DNA of 64,000 bases from Dulcicalothrix desertica PCC 7102. GTDB lineage: Bacteria > Cyanobacteriota > Cyanobacteriia > Cyanobacteriales > Nostocaceae. The notes under the pieces are model-generated. The model ran no database searches, was not told the DNA's origin, and saw only the letters and a list, made by a program, of their open reading frames with translations. Numbering within the stretch: position 1 is the stretch's first letter; each line of letters begins with the position of its first letter. The stretch spans positions 1 to 64,000 of the forward strand of contig NZ_RSCL01000036.1 of assembly GCF_003991905.1 (NCBI RefSeq), read 5' to 3'. The position numbers were made by a program, and so were the translations under genes. Positions 37,012 through 45,420 of the stretch are shown here, piece after piece.

Positions 37012-38334
37012 TTACGAGTCGTTGTTAACTTTTGTTGTAACTGATAATCCCTCTACAATCAAAGAGGGGGTATAACATGAACCATTCCAATCAGCATCAT
37101 TACCTAAAGATACGAGTTGTTTTAGGGCTGTGTAAACGTTTCCTGCTACCATCGTATCTTTGATTCGACCCGTAACTTCACCATTTTTGACGTAGTATCC
37201 TAAATCAACGTTGACAGAAAAATCACCAGATATTCCACTGGCGCCTCCGAGCATTTGGTCTACAATTAAGCCAGAGTCTAACTGAGTTATCAATTTTTGT
37301 AACGGCACAGTTCCTGGCTGAATTAAAAAGTTAAATAAACCAGGAGTTGGATAACTGCTCAAAGTTGGACGAAAGCCATTACCTGTACTGTTTGTACCTA
37401 AATTGCGTCCAGTGGCACGGTCGCTATAAAAATTCTGTAAAACACCATTTTCAATAAATACTCTTTTCTGTGTTGGTGTACCCTCATCATCGAATGGACA
37501 ACTATAAGGACCAGCAATAGGGTCTTGATATATAGTTAACTGAGCATCCATTACAGGTTGACCAATTCGCGAAGCCCACGGTGAAGCTTTTTCTAATACA
37601 CGTTTACCGTTGAGTGCAGCTTGTACGGTACCCCATAACATATCCGCTGCTTTAGATGTAAACAAAATTGGTACCCGTCCACTTGGTAACGTCACATTTT
37701 CTTTTGCCCAGTCTAATCTTTGAATAATTTGCTGTGCTATTTTTTCTGGGTGTAAACTATCGCGATTTGTTTCACCATCAGAAACACTCAAAAAATCTTC
37801 GCCTCGTACCCACTCACCCGATAAGTAACAAGAGAGTGTAGTGTCGGTATAGCAACAATCTAATCCTTCCGTGTTGACAATACGTGTCGTTTCTGAATCG
37901 CATTCCCAATCACCATTACACAAAACCTCTGGATAAGCATCACGGATAATCGCAATAGCTTCTTTCCCCCAATCAACTAGTACAGATAAAGGTACAGATG
38001 AACCAACATCTCCAAAAACTGGTTCGTTAACTTGTGCTAACTCTATAAGTTCGGATGAATTAAGTAGTGATGAAGCAAGCGCGCGTTCTACCATTGCTTT
38101 GGGGTCAACCGAACCGTATGCGACAGTTAGTCCTGGACAACCATTGTGCCACAACCGTAATACAGTGCCTTCTGAAGAACTTGTTTCGATTTGTTTGAGT
38201 CGATTTGCCTCAAAAAATACTGGTTGAGATAAAGACCGTGATTGATACACCTCAGCATCCGATGCTCCTGACTTGATGGCAAGTTCTAAAAGTTCTTCAG
38301 GAAGAGGTAAAGGTGGAAATTGATAAGGCGCCAT
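37012..38334 (-). CDS. TldD/PmbA family protein (PmbA/TldE-like)
   Basis: The 440-aa product shows the PmbA-type fold: AIKSGASDAEVYQSRS, ETSSSEGTVLRLWHNGCPGL, an ILFTSKAADMLWG segment and GGASGISGDFSVNVDLGYYV near the C-terminus. The metal-binding HExxxH motif of TldD is absent, so this is the non-catalytic TldE/PmbA partner type. TldD-TldE pairs act as proteases on unfolded peptides and modified peptides in E. coli. TldD is not in the window. It is 57 bp downstream of the ClC start on the same strand and 122 bp from tab2, so an operon from tab2 is possible. Confidence 0.88.
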   Translation of the reverse strand: MAPYQFPPLPLPEELLELAIKSGASDAEVYQSRSLSQPVFFEANRLKQIETSSSEGTVLRLWHNGCPGLTVAYGSVDPKAMVERALASSLLNSSELIELAQVNEPVFGDVGSSVPLSVLVDWGKEAIAIIRDAYPEVLCNGDWECDSETTRIVNTEGLDCCYTDTTLSCYLSGEWVRGEDFLSVSDGETNRDSLHPEKIAQQIIQRLDWAKENVTLPSGRVPILFTSKAADMLWGTVQAALNGKRVLEKASPWASRIGQPVMDAQLTIYQDPIAGPYSCPFDDEGTPTQKRVFIENGVLQNFYSDRATGRNLGTNSTGNGFRPTLSSYPTPGLFNFLIQPGTVPLQKLITQLDSGLIVDQMLGGASGISGDFSVNVDLGYYVKNGEVTGRIKDTMVAGNVYTALKQLVSLGNDADWNGSCYTPSLIVEGLSVTTKVNNDS

Positions 38335-38346
38335 GATTTTTATTAG

Positions 38347-38447
38347 TTAGGAGTGAGGAATGAGGAGTGAGGAATTAAGAGTCTAAATTCTGCACTCCTA
38401 ACTTCTAACTCCTAACTTCTAACTTCTAACTCCTAACTTTTTACTCC
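38347..38447. repeat. STRR heptamer repeats forming an inverted pair
   Basis: GTTAGGAGTGAGGAATGAGG-like units on one side and ACTCCTAACTTCTAACTCCT-like units on the other side of a short spacer form an imperfect inverted repeat. These are the same heptamer families as at 26690. The block lies between the tab2-like and pmbA-like genes. Confidence 0.85.
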
Positions 38448-38456
38448 TAGATCACT

Positions 38457-39320
38457 TTACGGTAGAACGACATCTTGCAAAAGCCAAAATCCTGCAAAAG
38501 ATTCTGATTCGGGACTTGACTGGACGCCAATAAAATGCACTCCCGAAGCTTTTTGTTTGGCTGCTTCAAATGAAGAAGCTTCGCTTTGCATTTGTGGTGT
38601 ACGAGTGCTTGCTAATACCCAACTTTCGGTGGCGCCTGTTTCTAGTACCAATCTTCCGTTCAAACTAGGGTCAAATCTTAAAGAAGCTAATTCTAAACCT
38701 GACATCCAAGCTGCTAATGGTAATGCTCGTCCTGAAAATAATAAGATACCTGGAATTTTGGTTGAATCTTCAATACCAATCATAGATAAAGGAAATGCTT
38801 CTCCAAAACCAATATCCCATTCGGACATTTCCGCAAAATCACTCGCATTTAATGTTACAAATCCCCATTTTTCACTTTCTAATGCATCGGGTAAACGCTG
38901 TGGTATAGGAGCATCTAGACGTACCGATGGATTAGTGCCTCCTTGGTATCCAGGTTCATTTGGATACACTTCTTCCATTCTAAGTTGGAGCCATTTATAT
39001 AATACTAAGATACGCCGACTTGGTTGCACGGCAATTCCCGCATCAGTACAGGCTTTGGTTATCATATTATTCATTTGGCGCCGGAAGAAGCGAATGCGAA
39101 CGGGTGGACTTGGTGCTTTTTCGACCGCTTCATTAATTGCCACCCGTAACCACCCTGAGTTTACTTCACTGCTAGGGCAATATTTCGCGAAACGAAACAA
39201 AGATTCGGGATTGGCGCTAACATCCGTAGGACTCTCACAAATCAACACTTCCCATACTTTTTTTTGATTCTCATCCAAAATTGGCCGTGAGTAGAAATCT
39301 AGTTCCCAAATACTGCCCAT
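38457..39320 (-). CDS. Tab2/Atab2 family RNA-binding protein
   Basis: The 287-aa protein opens ELDFYSRPILDENQKKVWEV and continues with LLICESPTD-like and FAKYCPSSEVNS, then RIRFFRRQMNNMI. The C-terminal half contains WGFVTLNASD and GRALPLAAWMSGLEL. These are hallmarks of Tab2, needed in algae and plants for translation of the photosystem I psaB message and conserved across cyanobacteria. It supports a phototroph. It starts about 270 bp from the hsdR remnant and is a chromosomal, non-mobile type gene. Confidence 0.9.
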   Translation of the reverse strand: MGSIWELDFYSRPILDENQKKVWEVLICESPTDVSANPESLFRFAKYCPSSEVNSGWLRVAINEAVEKAPSPPVRIRFFRRQMNNMITKACTDAGIAVQPSRRILVLYKWLQLRMEEVYPNEPGYQGGTNPSVRLDAPIPQRLPDALESEKWGFVTLNASDFAEMSEWDIGFGEAFPLSMIGIEDSTKIPGILLFSGRALPLAAWMSGLELASLRFDPSLNGRLVLETGATESWVLASTRTPQMQSEASSFEAAKQKASGVHFIGVQSSPESESFAGFWLLQDVVLP

Positions 39321-39589
39321 GCTAATCCCATCATTCCTAAGCTACATTTCTTATATCTCTTATGATATAGGCGAACGACACGCAAGGAAGCTTTCATCCG
39401 CCGCAATGGTACAAAGTTATTGTTGTTAGTTTCTTTAGATTTACAGCAAGCAATTAATCTTAATTATAAATATCAAGAAATGGCGCCAATTTACTCGGAC
39501 TTTGATAACATCCGTAATGACACGCGCTTTCAAAGATTAATTTCATCACAGTAGCAGCTTATTTGTTAAGCTAAGTAACGTTTTCAAAC

Positions 39590-40292
39590 TCATGCGGCGC
39601 CAAATTTCACGTCAGCATTCTTATTAAACTCGGTTACAATAGCGATAATTTCATTAATATCACTATCATTACTAAACACACCCTCGCGCACCATCTTGAT
39701 GTTCATTAGTAAACGGCGCCTCATAAAGCATTCCTGGGTCCATCACTCCGTTTTGTGTGAGATAATCAATAATCATTTCTACAAAGCGTATTTGATTAGC
39801 GTTAAAGTTTTGTTTTTGTAGATACTTATTAAATGCTTGTTTTGCAGCAATAGGTCTAAACCTACAAGTGTACGAATAAAGCTTTTGATATTAACGGCGC
39901 CATATACTTGTTGAAACTGCTCTCTACTTTCGATTATCTCAGAACCGTATACCATTTTTTCAAGTGCAGTTACATCAGAGTAAGTTAACGGTACGTTGCG
40001 TTTTAGTGCGCGCGATAGCAACGTGGTTTTGGTTCTCACGAATATATGTTTCTACTTTTTTACAATACTGTTGCTTACTAAAACCAGTTTGGTGAGTTGG
40101 TACAGAAACCTCTTCCAGTTCTTCGAGTTCATCAATAAAGTCAGTATATACAATAGCTTGCTCTTCACGGTCTATAAAGTTGATTAAATCACGTAACTGG
40201 CGCCGGATGCTTTCTAACATTTCTGGTGTTACATCAGTCCACCAAGTTTCTGTTTGTAATTCCTCTATTAACGGTAACTGTGCTTTTACCAT
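39590..40292 (-). pseudogene. hsdR 3' remnant (type I restriction subunit)
   Basis: Three successive frames on the minus strand reconstruct the C-terminal part of a type I restriction R subunit. The first (40292 down to about 39990) reads LIEELQTETWWTDVTPEMLE and RRQLRDLINFIDREEQAIVY. The second continues RNVPLTYSDVTALEKMVYGS to IKSFIRTLVGLD. A third gives KYLQKQNFNANQIRFVEMII and, after another shift, EGVFSNDSDINEIIAIVTEF with a stop at 39590. The helicase and nuclease parts are missing. This belongs with the broken hsdM/hsdS at 41848-43444. The inactive state is clear from several shifts and 5' loss. Confidence 0.8.
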
Positions 40293-40404
40293 TGGAACAG
40301 TACGATGACAGTTCCAAGCGTTGCATATTTGGAAAAATTGAGTACAGGCGCCGTGAATACTCTCTTCATGTATTAATATTTACAATTGATGGAGTAACAA
40401 ATTA

Positions 40405-41361
40405 ATGACTAAGTTCCCCTACGATGAGTTTTCCAAAAATTACCTGAGAGAATTGTTATCATCAATTGGCAAAGTTGACTCAAGCGGCAAACTTGCTACT
40501 GAAATAAAAGAGATAGATGTTTATTATACTCTTAACCAAGAAGAGCCTGTTGATGAGCAAAAGAAACAAACTCTTGGGTTGTTAGGAAGATTTGCAACAA
40601 CACCTGCAATTTTTGAACCTTACCGCAATGCTGTTACAGCGGATGGAGTTCGCGTTTGTGCCAACAAGTTATTTGATGTTTTTGCTGATATCAAGCGAAC
40701 AACGCAAAACAAAACTGTTAAAGCAATCGAAGCAGAACTGCCGCTTTTATGGGTTTTGTCTCCCACAGCTTCGCCATCTCTACTCAAAGGGTTTTCAGCT
40801 ACACTAAAGGAAGGGTGGATGGAAGGTGTTTATTTTTGTGGCGAACACTGGAAAACCGTGATTGTCGCAATACACAAGCTACCACCTACACAAGAAACGC
40901 TATGGCTAAGGGTGTTAGGCAGAGGTAAATTTCAGCAACAGGCAATTGCAGAACTGCAAGCGCTTCCTGAAGATAATCCTTTGCGTAATACTGCAATGCA
41001 TTTATTAAGTAACTTAAAAGCAATAATCCAAGTTAAACAAGATAAGAATAAGGAGGATGATAGATTAATTATGCAATTATCACCAATTTATGAACGAGAT
41101 TTAGCAGAAGCACTGCTCCAAAAAATTAACCAAGGTATCAACCCTGAACTGCGTACCCAGTACCAAACACTTCGTGCGAAAAAAGAAGCTGAAACTCTTA
41201 CAGACGCTGAATATAACACTCTAATTCAACTTAGTAATACTATCGAACAATTCGGCGCCCAACGCCTTGAAGCTCTTGCTAACCTTGCTCAACTTCGCGC
41301 CTGTTCTCTATCAGAGCTTATGGTTTCATTAGGTATTCAACCTGTTACATATGTCGAGTGA
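40405..41361 (+). CDS. Conserved cyanobacterial hypothetical protein, 318 aa
   Basis: I know this as a recurrent cyanobacterial protein type, sometimes mislabelled as a flagellar assembly protein, with no proven function. Features are FSKNYLRELLSSIGKVDSSG, IKEIDVYYTL (Asp/Glu positions), LGLLGRFATTPAIFEPYRNA, LPLLWVLSPTASPSLLKGF, LWLRVLGRGKFQQQAIAEL and a C-terminal coiled segment. The N-terminal pattern may hide a PD-(D/E)XK-type core, which is only a guess. The stop overlaps the start of the HNH gene by 11 nt, so they are cotranscribed. The pair lies inside the broken restriction locus in the opposite orientation. Confidence 0.7.
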   Translation: MTKFPYDEFSKNYLRELLSSIGKVDSSGKLATEIKEIDVYYTLNQEEPVDEQKKQTLGLLGRFATTPAIFEPYRNAVTADGVRVCANKLFDVFADIKRTTQNKTVKAIEAELPLLWVLSPTASPSLLKGFSATLKEGWMEGVYFCGEHWKTVIVAIHKLPPTQETLWLRVLGRGKFQQQAIAELQALPEDNPLRNTAMHLLSNLKAIIQVKQDKNKEDDRLIMQLSPIYERDLAEALLQKINQGINPELRTQYQTLRAKKEAETLTDAEYNTLIQLSNTIEQFGAQRLEALANLAQLRACSLSELMVSLGIQPVTYVE

Positions 41362-41587
41362 ATATGTTCCTGTGGCACTAAAGCAACTGGTGTTTGAGCG
41401 TGCGCGTGGTTTGTGCGAATATTGCCGTAGTCAAGCAAAGTATTTTATTTGGAACGAAGATACAACGCAAATGCTAGGTATTACACCAACAGGACGGGCA
41501 ACCGTTACTCTATTCCAAACCAACCGTGAGGGTGTGGTTAATATGCGTCGAGTCCTTGTCATAATGAATCAACACCCACCTGATTAA
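41351..41587 (+). CDS. HNH endonuclease-like protein with catalytic core deleted
   Basis: This 78-aa protein starts MSSEYVPVALKQLVFERARG with the first zinc pair in LCEYCRSQAK. It then jumps directly to FIWNEDTTQMLGITPTGRAT and a normal C-terminus (NREGVVNMRRVLVIM). Full-length cyanobacterial relatives of about 135-140 aa carry the His-Asn-His motif and a second cysteine pair between these parts. An in-frame deletion of about 60 codons after residue 31 therefore removed the whole active site. It overlaps the upstream 318-aa gene. It is probably non-functional as a nuclease. Whether it is still expressed is unknown. Confidence 0.75.
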   Translation: MSSEYVPVALKQLVFERARGLCEYCRSQAKYFIWNEDTTQMLGITPTGRATVTLFQTNREGVVNMRRVLVIMNQHPPD

Positions 41588-41640
41588 TCTTTTAGATACG
41601 TGTTCTAGGAGTAAAGGGAAATGGGCGCCGTCACCCTAAG

Positions 41641-41745
41641 CACCATAGAATGGTGTGGCTAATACAACGAAGCCCACCTACGTGGGCTAAAGACAACAGC
41701 CCACGCAGGTAGGCTTTGCATCAATAGCCCTACCATTCTATGGTG
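41641..41745. mobile_element. 105-bp palindromic MITE-like element
   Basis: The ends are 20-bp inverted repeats matching at 18 positions (CACCATAGAATGGTGTGGCT at the left). Inside are two nested hairpins built from GAAGCCCACCTACGTGGGCT and AGCCCACGCAGGTAGGCTTT. It contains no ORF. Similar GCCCACGxxGG hairpins are widespread short elements in Nostocales. It lies between the HNH and hsdM/S genes. Confidence 0.7.
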
Positions 41746-41847
41746 TAGGCGATATCGGCATTAATGAGTCAGACCTAACATTTGCAAATGGCGCCTTTTT
41801 TAAAAGAGAGATAACCCCCCACGTAGTTTCTCGTATAGGCAGAATGA

Positions 41848-43444
41848 TTACAGTTCTCCCCTAAACGCGCGATGAAGGAGAGAATTGAAGAGTTTATTTG
41901 TAGCTTTTTCTCCATTATCGTAATTCTCAAGACATTTGAGAGTCCTTATATAAAAGTTAATAAACTGTTCTTGAAGTGCAATAGGAGGCAAAGGAATCTC
42001 CACTCTTGATATTTGCTGTGCATTTACATTAAATTGAACAGCTGTACGGCCTGCTAAATCGCGTAACTTCTGTAAAATAAGTTTCGGCGCCTCATATTCA
42101 ACTTCTGCATACTCTACTTCTTTATATCTATTAATCGATAAATCATAACCGTTTGCTTGTATTTCATCCTTGGGTACAAAAAACGCTTTACCCCCACGCT
42201 CTACTTTCGGGGTTTCTTCATTTTGATCTAATAATGGTAATCCTTTATAGCTGCCATCTTTTACAGCTACATCCGGCGCCACTCTTGAGTGCCATCGTTG
42301 TAATAAATCTGGTATATCATTCTGTTGTACAGGTTGACGTTTATCATCAAGAGATAAACCATCTGCTGTCATATCGTAGAACCAAACCCAATCTGTACCT
42401 CCGGCGCCTGTTTTTGTAAAGATTAATACTGCTGTTGATACACCTGCATAAGGTTTAAATACTCCTGAAGGCATTGATATCACACCATCGAGCTTGTGAT
42501 TATCTACAAGCATTTGCCGGACTTTCTTATGTGCTGTTGATGACCCAAACAGCACCCCATCAGGTACAATTACCGCCGCGCGTCCACCTATTTTTAATAA
42601 TCGTAGCAACAACGCTAAAAATAGTAATTCGGTTTTGGTTGTATTAACTTCTTTGGTTAAATCCTTGGCTATGTTGGATTTTTCCACTGAACCTTTAAAT
42701 GGTGGGTTTGCCAAGATTAATGTAAAAGCTTCTTTTATATTCGCGTGGTCTTGAGAAAGAGAATCGCGCGCTTCTATTTTTGGGTCTTCAATACCGTGCA
42801 GCATTAAGTTCATGCTACCAATTCGCAGCATTGTGGCATCAAAATCAAACCCGTGAAACATATCTTTATTGAAGTGTTCGCGGTTGCCTGGTGCGTTTAA
42901 AATATAATTACCATCGCTGTCTTTTAGTTCCTGTAAATACTCAGCTACTGATACTAAGAATCCTGGAGTTCCACAGGCAGGGTCGCACACAATTTCTCTG
43001 GCATTAGGCGCCATTAATTCTACCATCATCCTTATAATGTGGCGTGGTGTTCGCTCATTGTCCATTAGTTCCTGCGGTGGTTAACTTAGACAACATATAT
43101 TCATACAAATCGCCCTTTGTATCCCTATCTTCCATCGGGATAGAGTCAATTTGACTTACTACATTACTAAGTAACCCAGGATTAGCAATTAAAAACATCG
43201 CATCCTTCATGTGACGCGCGTATGCTGACTTTGCTGCTTCTCCCCCTAGGTTTTTAATAAAAGGAAATGCCTCATCACGCACTACCCGCATCATTTCCTC
43301 TGCATCTGCGATGTTTTTAAAGTATGACCAGCGCGCGTGTTTATTATTGTCCCCAAAAATTGGGTTTTCCACGGGTCTACTTAACCGCTGTGCTTTCTTC
43401 TCCTTTACCAGTTCCAAATCATCCAAGCGCTTGATAAATAGCAA
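41848..43444 (-). pseudogene. hsdM with frameshift, fused in frame to the hsdS tail
   Basis: Reading from 43444 downward, the first frame gives the HsdM N-terminal helical domain (LLFIKRLDDLELVKEKKAQR to SKLTTAGTNG) and stops at 43055. A shifted frame from 43065 then gives RTPRHIIRMMVELMAPNARE, SAM-binding CDPACGTPGFLV and catalytic NPPF in LILANPPFKGS. Near the C-terminus, after LILQKLRDL, it passes straight into GRTAVQFNVNAQQISRVEIP and LPPIALQEQF...LLHRAFRGEL, the end of an HsdS specificity subunit. The two target-recognition domains are gone. The N-terminus before 43444 is also damaged (GITALVTRCREPSQISY up to about 43490). The locus cannot encode a normal type I methyltransferase. Confidence 0.85.
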
Positions 43445-43499
43445 GTAAGAAATTTGCGAGGGTTCCCGACAGCGGGTTACTAATGCCGTTATTCCTTCA

Positions 43500-44057
43500 T
43501 GTTGTCCACAGACGGTCTACCTTTGACTTTAGCTCCCCTGTAATCATCTACCAGAACTCCAATAACGATTTCCGATGTGCAAATAATTGATTGTATCAGT
43601 ATTTGGCGATTGTTCTTGGTTAGCTTTCTAAAAAAATTGTTTCGAGGCTTTTTAATAGCGTCCGTGAGGTTCGTAACGCTATAACAATATTTATTTCAAC
43701 GAAATTTAGAAAATTTGTACTTTATAGAGTAAAATAACTATAGCAAAAAATTAGCGCCTTCGCTTACGTTTTTTGGTAGATGATCCACTATTTGACTCTG
43801 GGAGTACCTTTTTCCAGAGTCTTTTTTTGGAAAATTGTAATAACACGAACAAAATCTGTGATATTCGCTTGCCTATATTGACATTTGATAATGGTGTTTA
43901 GTAATAACGCAAACAATATGGATAGGCGCCGAATATTTACGCAGAACGTGAAGTTTTGGATATATATCTTTTTGGCAGATGACTAAATAACTGTGGAGAG
44001 GCTACGATAAAATTTAGGTTTTCTATATCAATTAAGGAAAGCTTTTGCTTTTATATC
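43500..44057. other. Non-coding region with orphan terminator
   Basis: About 560 bp without a recognised protein gene. It contains a strong terminator-like hairpin at 43794-43828 and one GGCGCC near 43925. The hairpin has no annotated gene upstream on its strand, so a small RNA may lie at about 43600-43830. Confidence 0.45.
43794..43828 (+). terminator. Orphan intrinsic terminator
   Basis: GACTCTGG at 43794-43801 pairs with CCAGAGTC at 43814-43821 and is followed by seven T. No coding gene ends just upstream on the plus strand. A TTGTAC...TAACTA-like promoter candidate lies near 43713-43740. Confidence 0.6.
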
Positions 44058-45218
44058 ATGTCAAATCGCCGTCTTTCTTCTCCGTATGTTCGCTACCTTA
44101 AAGCTAGATTGTGGAATTTAGCCCGTCCTGGCTTTTGGGGAACTGCTCTGTTTTTATCTGTTATTGGGTTGACTATTAGAGAGTTCTGGATGCGTCCGGA
44201 TATGTTAACTAGTAGACAGTCTAAACCCGTAGCTACCCAACCACAAGCGAATTCGACGCTTACGGCTGAAGACCGTGCTATTGCAGCTGATATTGATAAT
44301 TTACCTATTTTGGCGTATGATTCTGAGCAGACTGAGGAATCTGCTTTAGATGTTGCTGAACCCATTTCTCAACCTAAGAAGGGTAATCAAAATCCTTTGC
44401 AGGAAGCACTTAAAAATCAAAATGCTTCTAATGCTATTAAGTCAAATTCTAATCCAGCAGTTTCAACGGCGCCTGCACCTTCATTCAAATACGATAATCC
44501 TTTTTTGACCCAAGCTCAGAATTTATTGCAGTTTGGCAATACTTTAGGTGATAGGAATAATCGTTCTACTCGGTTAAATACTGCTAACTCTTCGAGTCAA
44601 ACTCAATCAAATCAACTAGATTCAAATTTGGGTCAAGGTTTCAACACCACTAACTCGACGCAAAGATTAGTTGCTAGCGGTTCTTTAGAAGCTGCACTCA
44701 ATCCATCATCTCTAACACCTTTACCAACTCAAACTCCTTTTAATCAAATCATCAGCCGTAGTCAGCTTACTACTCAACCAAGTAATAATAATTTTAATAC
44801 TGCACCTCAAGCTATAAATAATTCTCTTCCACCAACACAGTTCGTACAACCAATCACTACTCAACCTTCTACTTATAACAATAACTTTAACGGCGCCAAT
44901 CCAACTCAAGTACCTACTTACACTAACCCCAGCACCATCAACTCTGTTCAACCAGCCACTTCTTACAGTAACGTAAACGGCGCCAGTACCACCATTCAAC
45001 AAACATTCAATACCCAACCTTTGCCTAACAGCACTCTTTTACCCCAAACATCCGCAGTAACACCAAGTACTTTTAATACAGTAACCAACCCTTCTGCGAG
45101 TACTTTAACTCCTACTAATGAGAGAGGAAACGCAACTTTGACAACTCCGAGTGTACAACCTACTCCCAGTCAAGTCCCCGGTCAATCTCTTAATTTGAGT
45201 GTACCTGTTAGATATTAA
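44058..45218 (+). CDS. Single-pass anchored Asn/Gln/Thr-rich protein
   Basis: The 386-aa product has a basic N-terminus, one transmembrane helix (FWGTALFLSVIGLTIREFW, about 26-45) and then a long disordered tail rich in Asn, Gln, Thr, Ser and Pro, with repeats of TQPSxNNNFN-type. The tail probably faces the periplasm. No enzyme motif is visible. Low-complexity tails of this kind occur in cyanobacterial cell-envelope and septal proteins, but I cannot assign one. It is 203 bp upstream of the TPS adhesin on the same strand. Confidence 0.7.
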   Translation: MSNRRLSSPYVRYLKARLWNLARPGFWGTALFLSVIGLTIREFWMRPDMLTSRQSKPVATQPQANSTLTAEDRAIAADIDNLPILAYDSEQTEESALDVAEPISQPKKGNQNPLQEALKNQNASNAIKSNSNPAVSTAPAPSFKYDNPFLTQAQNLLQFGNTLGDRNNRSTRLNTANSSSQTQSNQLDSNLGQGFNTTNSTQRLVASGSLEAALNPSSLTPLPTQTPFNQIISRSQLTTQPSNNNFNTAPQAINNSLPPTQFVQPITTQPSTYNNNFNGANPTQVPTYTNPSTINSVQPATSYSNVNGASTTIQQTFNTQPLPNSTLLPQTSAVTPSTFNTVTNPSASTLTPTNERGNATLTTPSVQPTPSQVPGQSLNLSVPVRY

Positions 45219-45420
45219 TTTTAAAAAAATCACCCGCAGTTAAAATAACCTGCTATACTGTAAGCAACATTAGTACTACTGTGCCCGTAACAGGGCACAT
45301 TTTTATTGTTTGAAATCACAAATTTAACGGATTGCATGGATTACACGGATTGATTTTTTGTTAGTGTTATGGATTTTATGGGCATCCTATGTGTAGTTAT
45401 AGGATTAAGATTATATTTAT

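Noticed and set aside
43055-43065. Programmed frameshift in hsdM
   Set aside because: No slippery sequence is visible and the gene also has a damaged 5' end and an hsdS deletion, so simple decay explains it.
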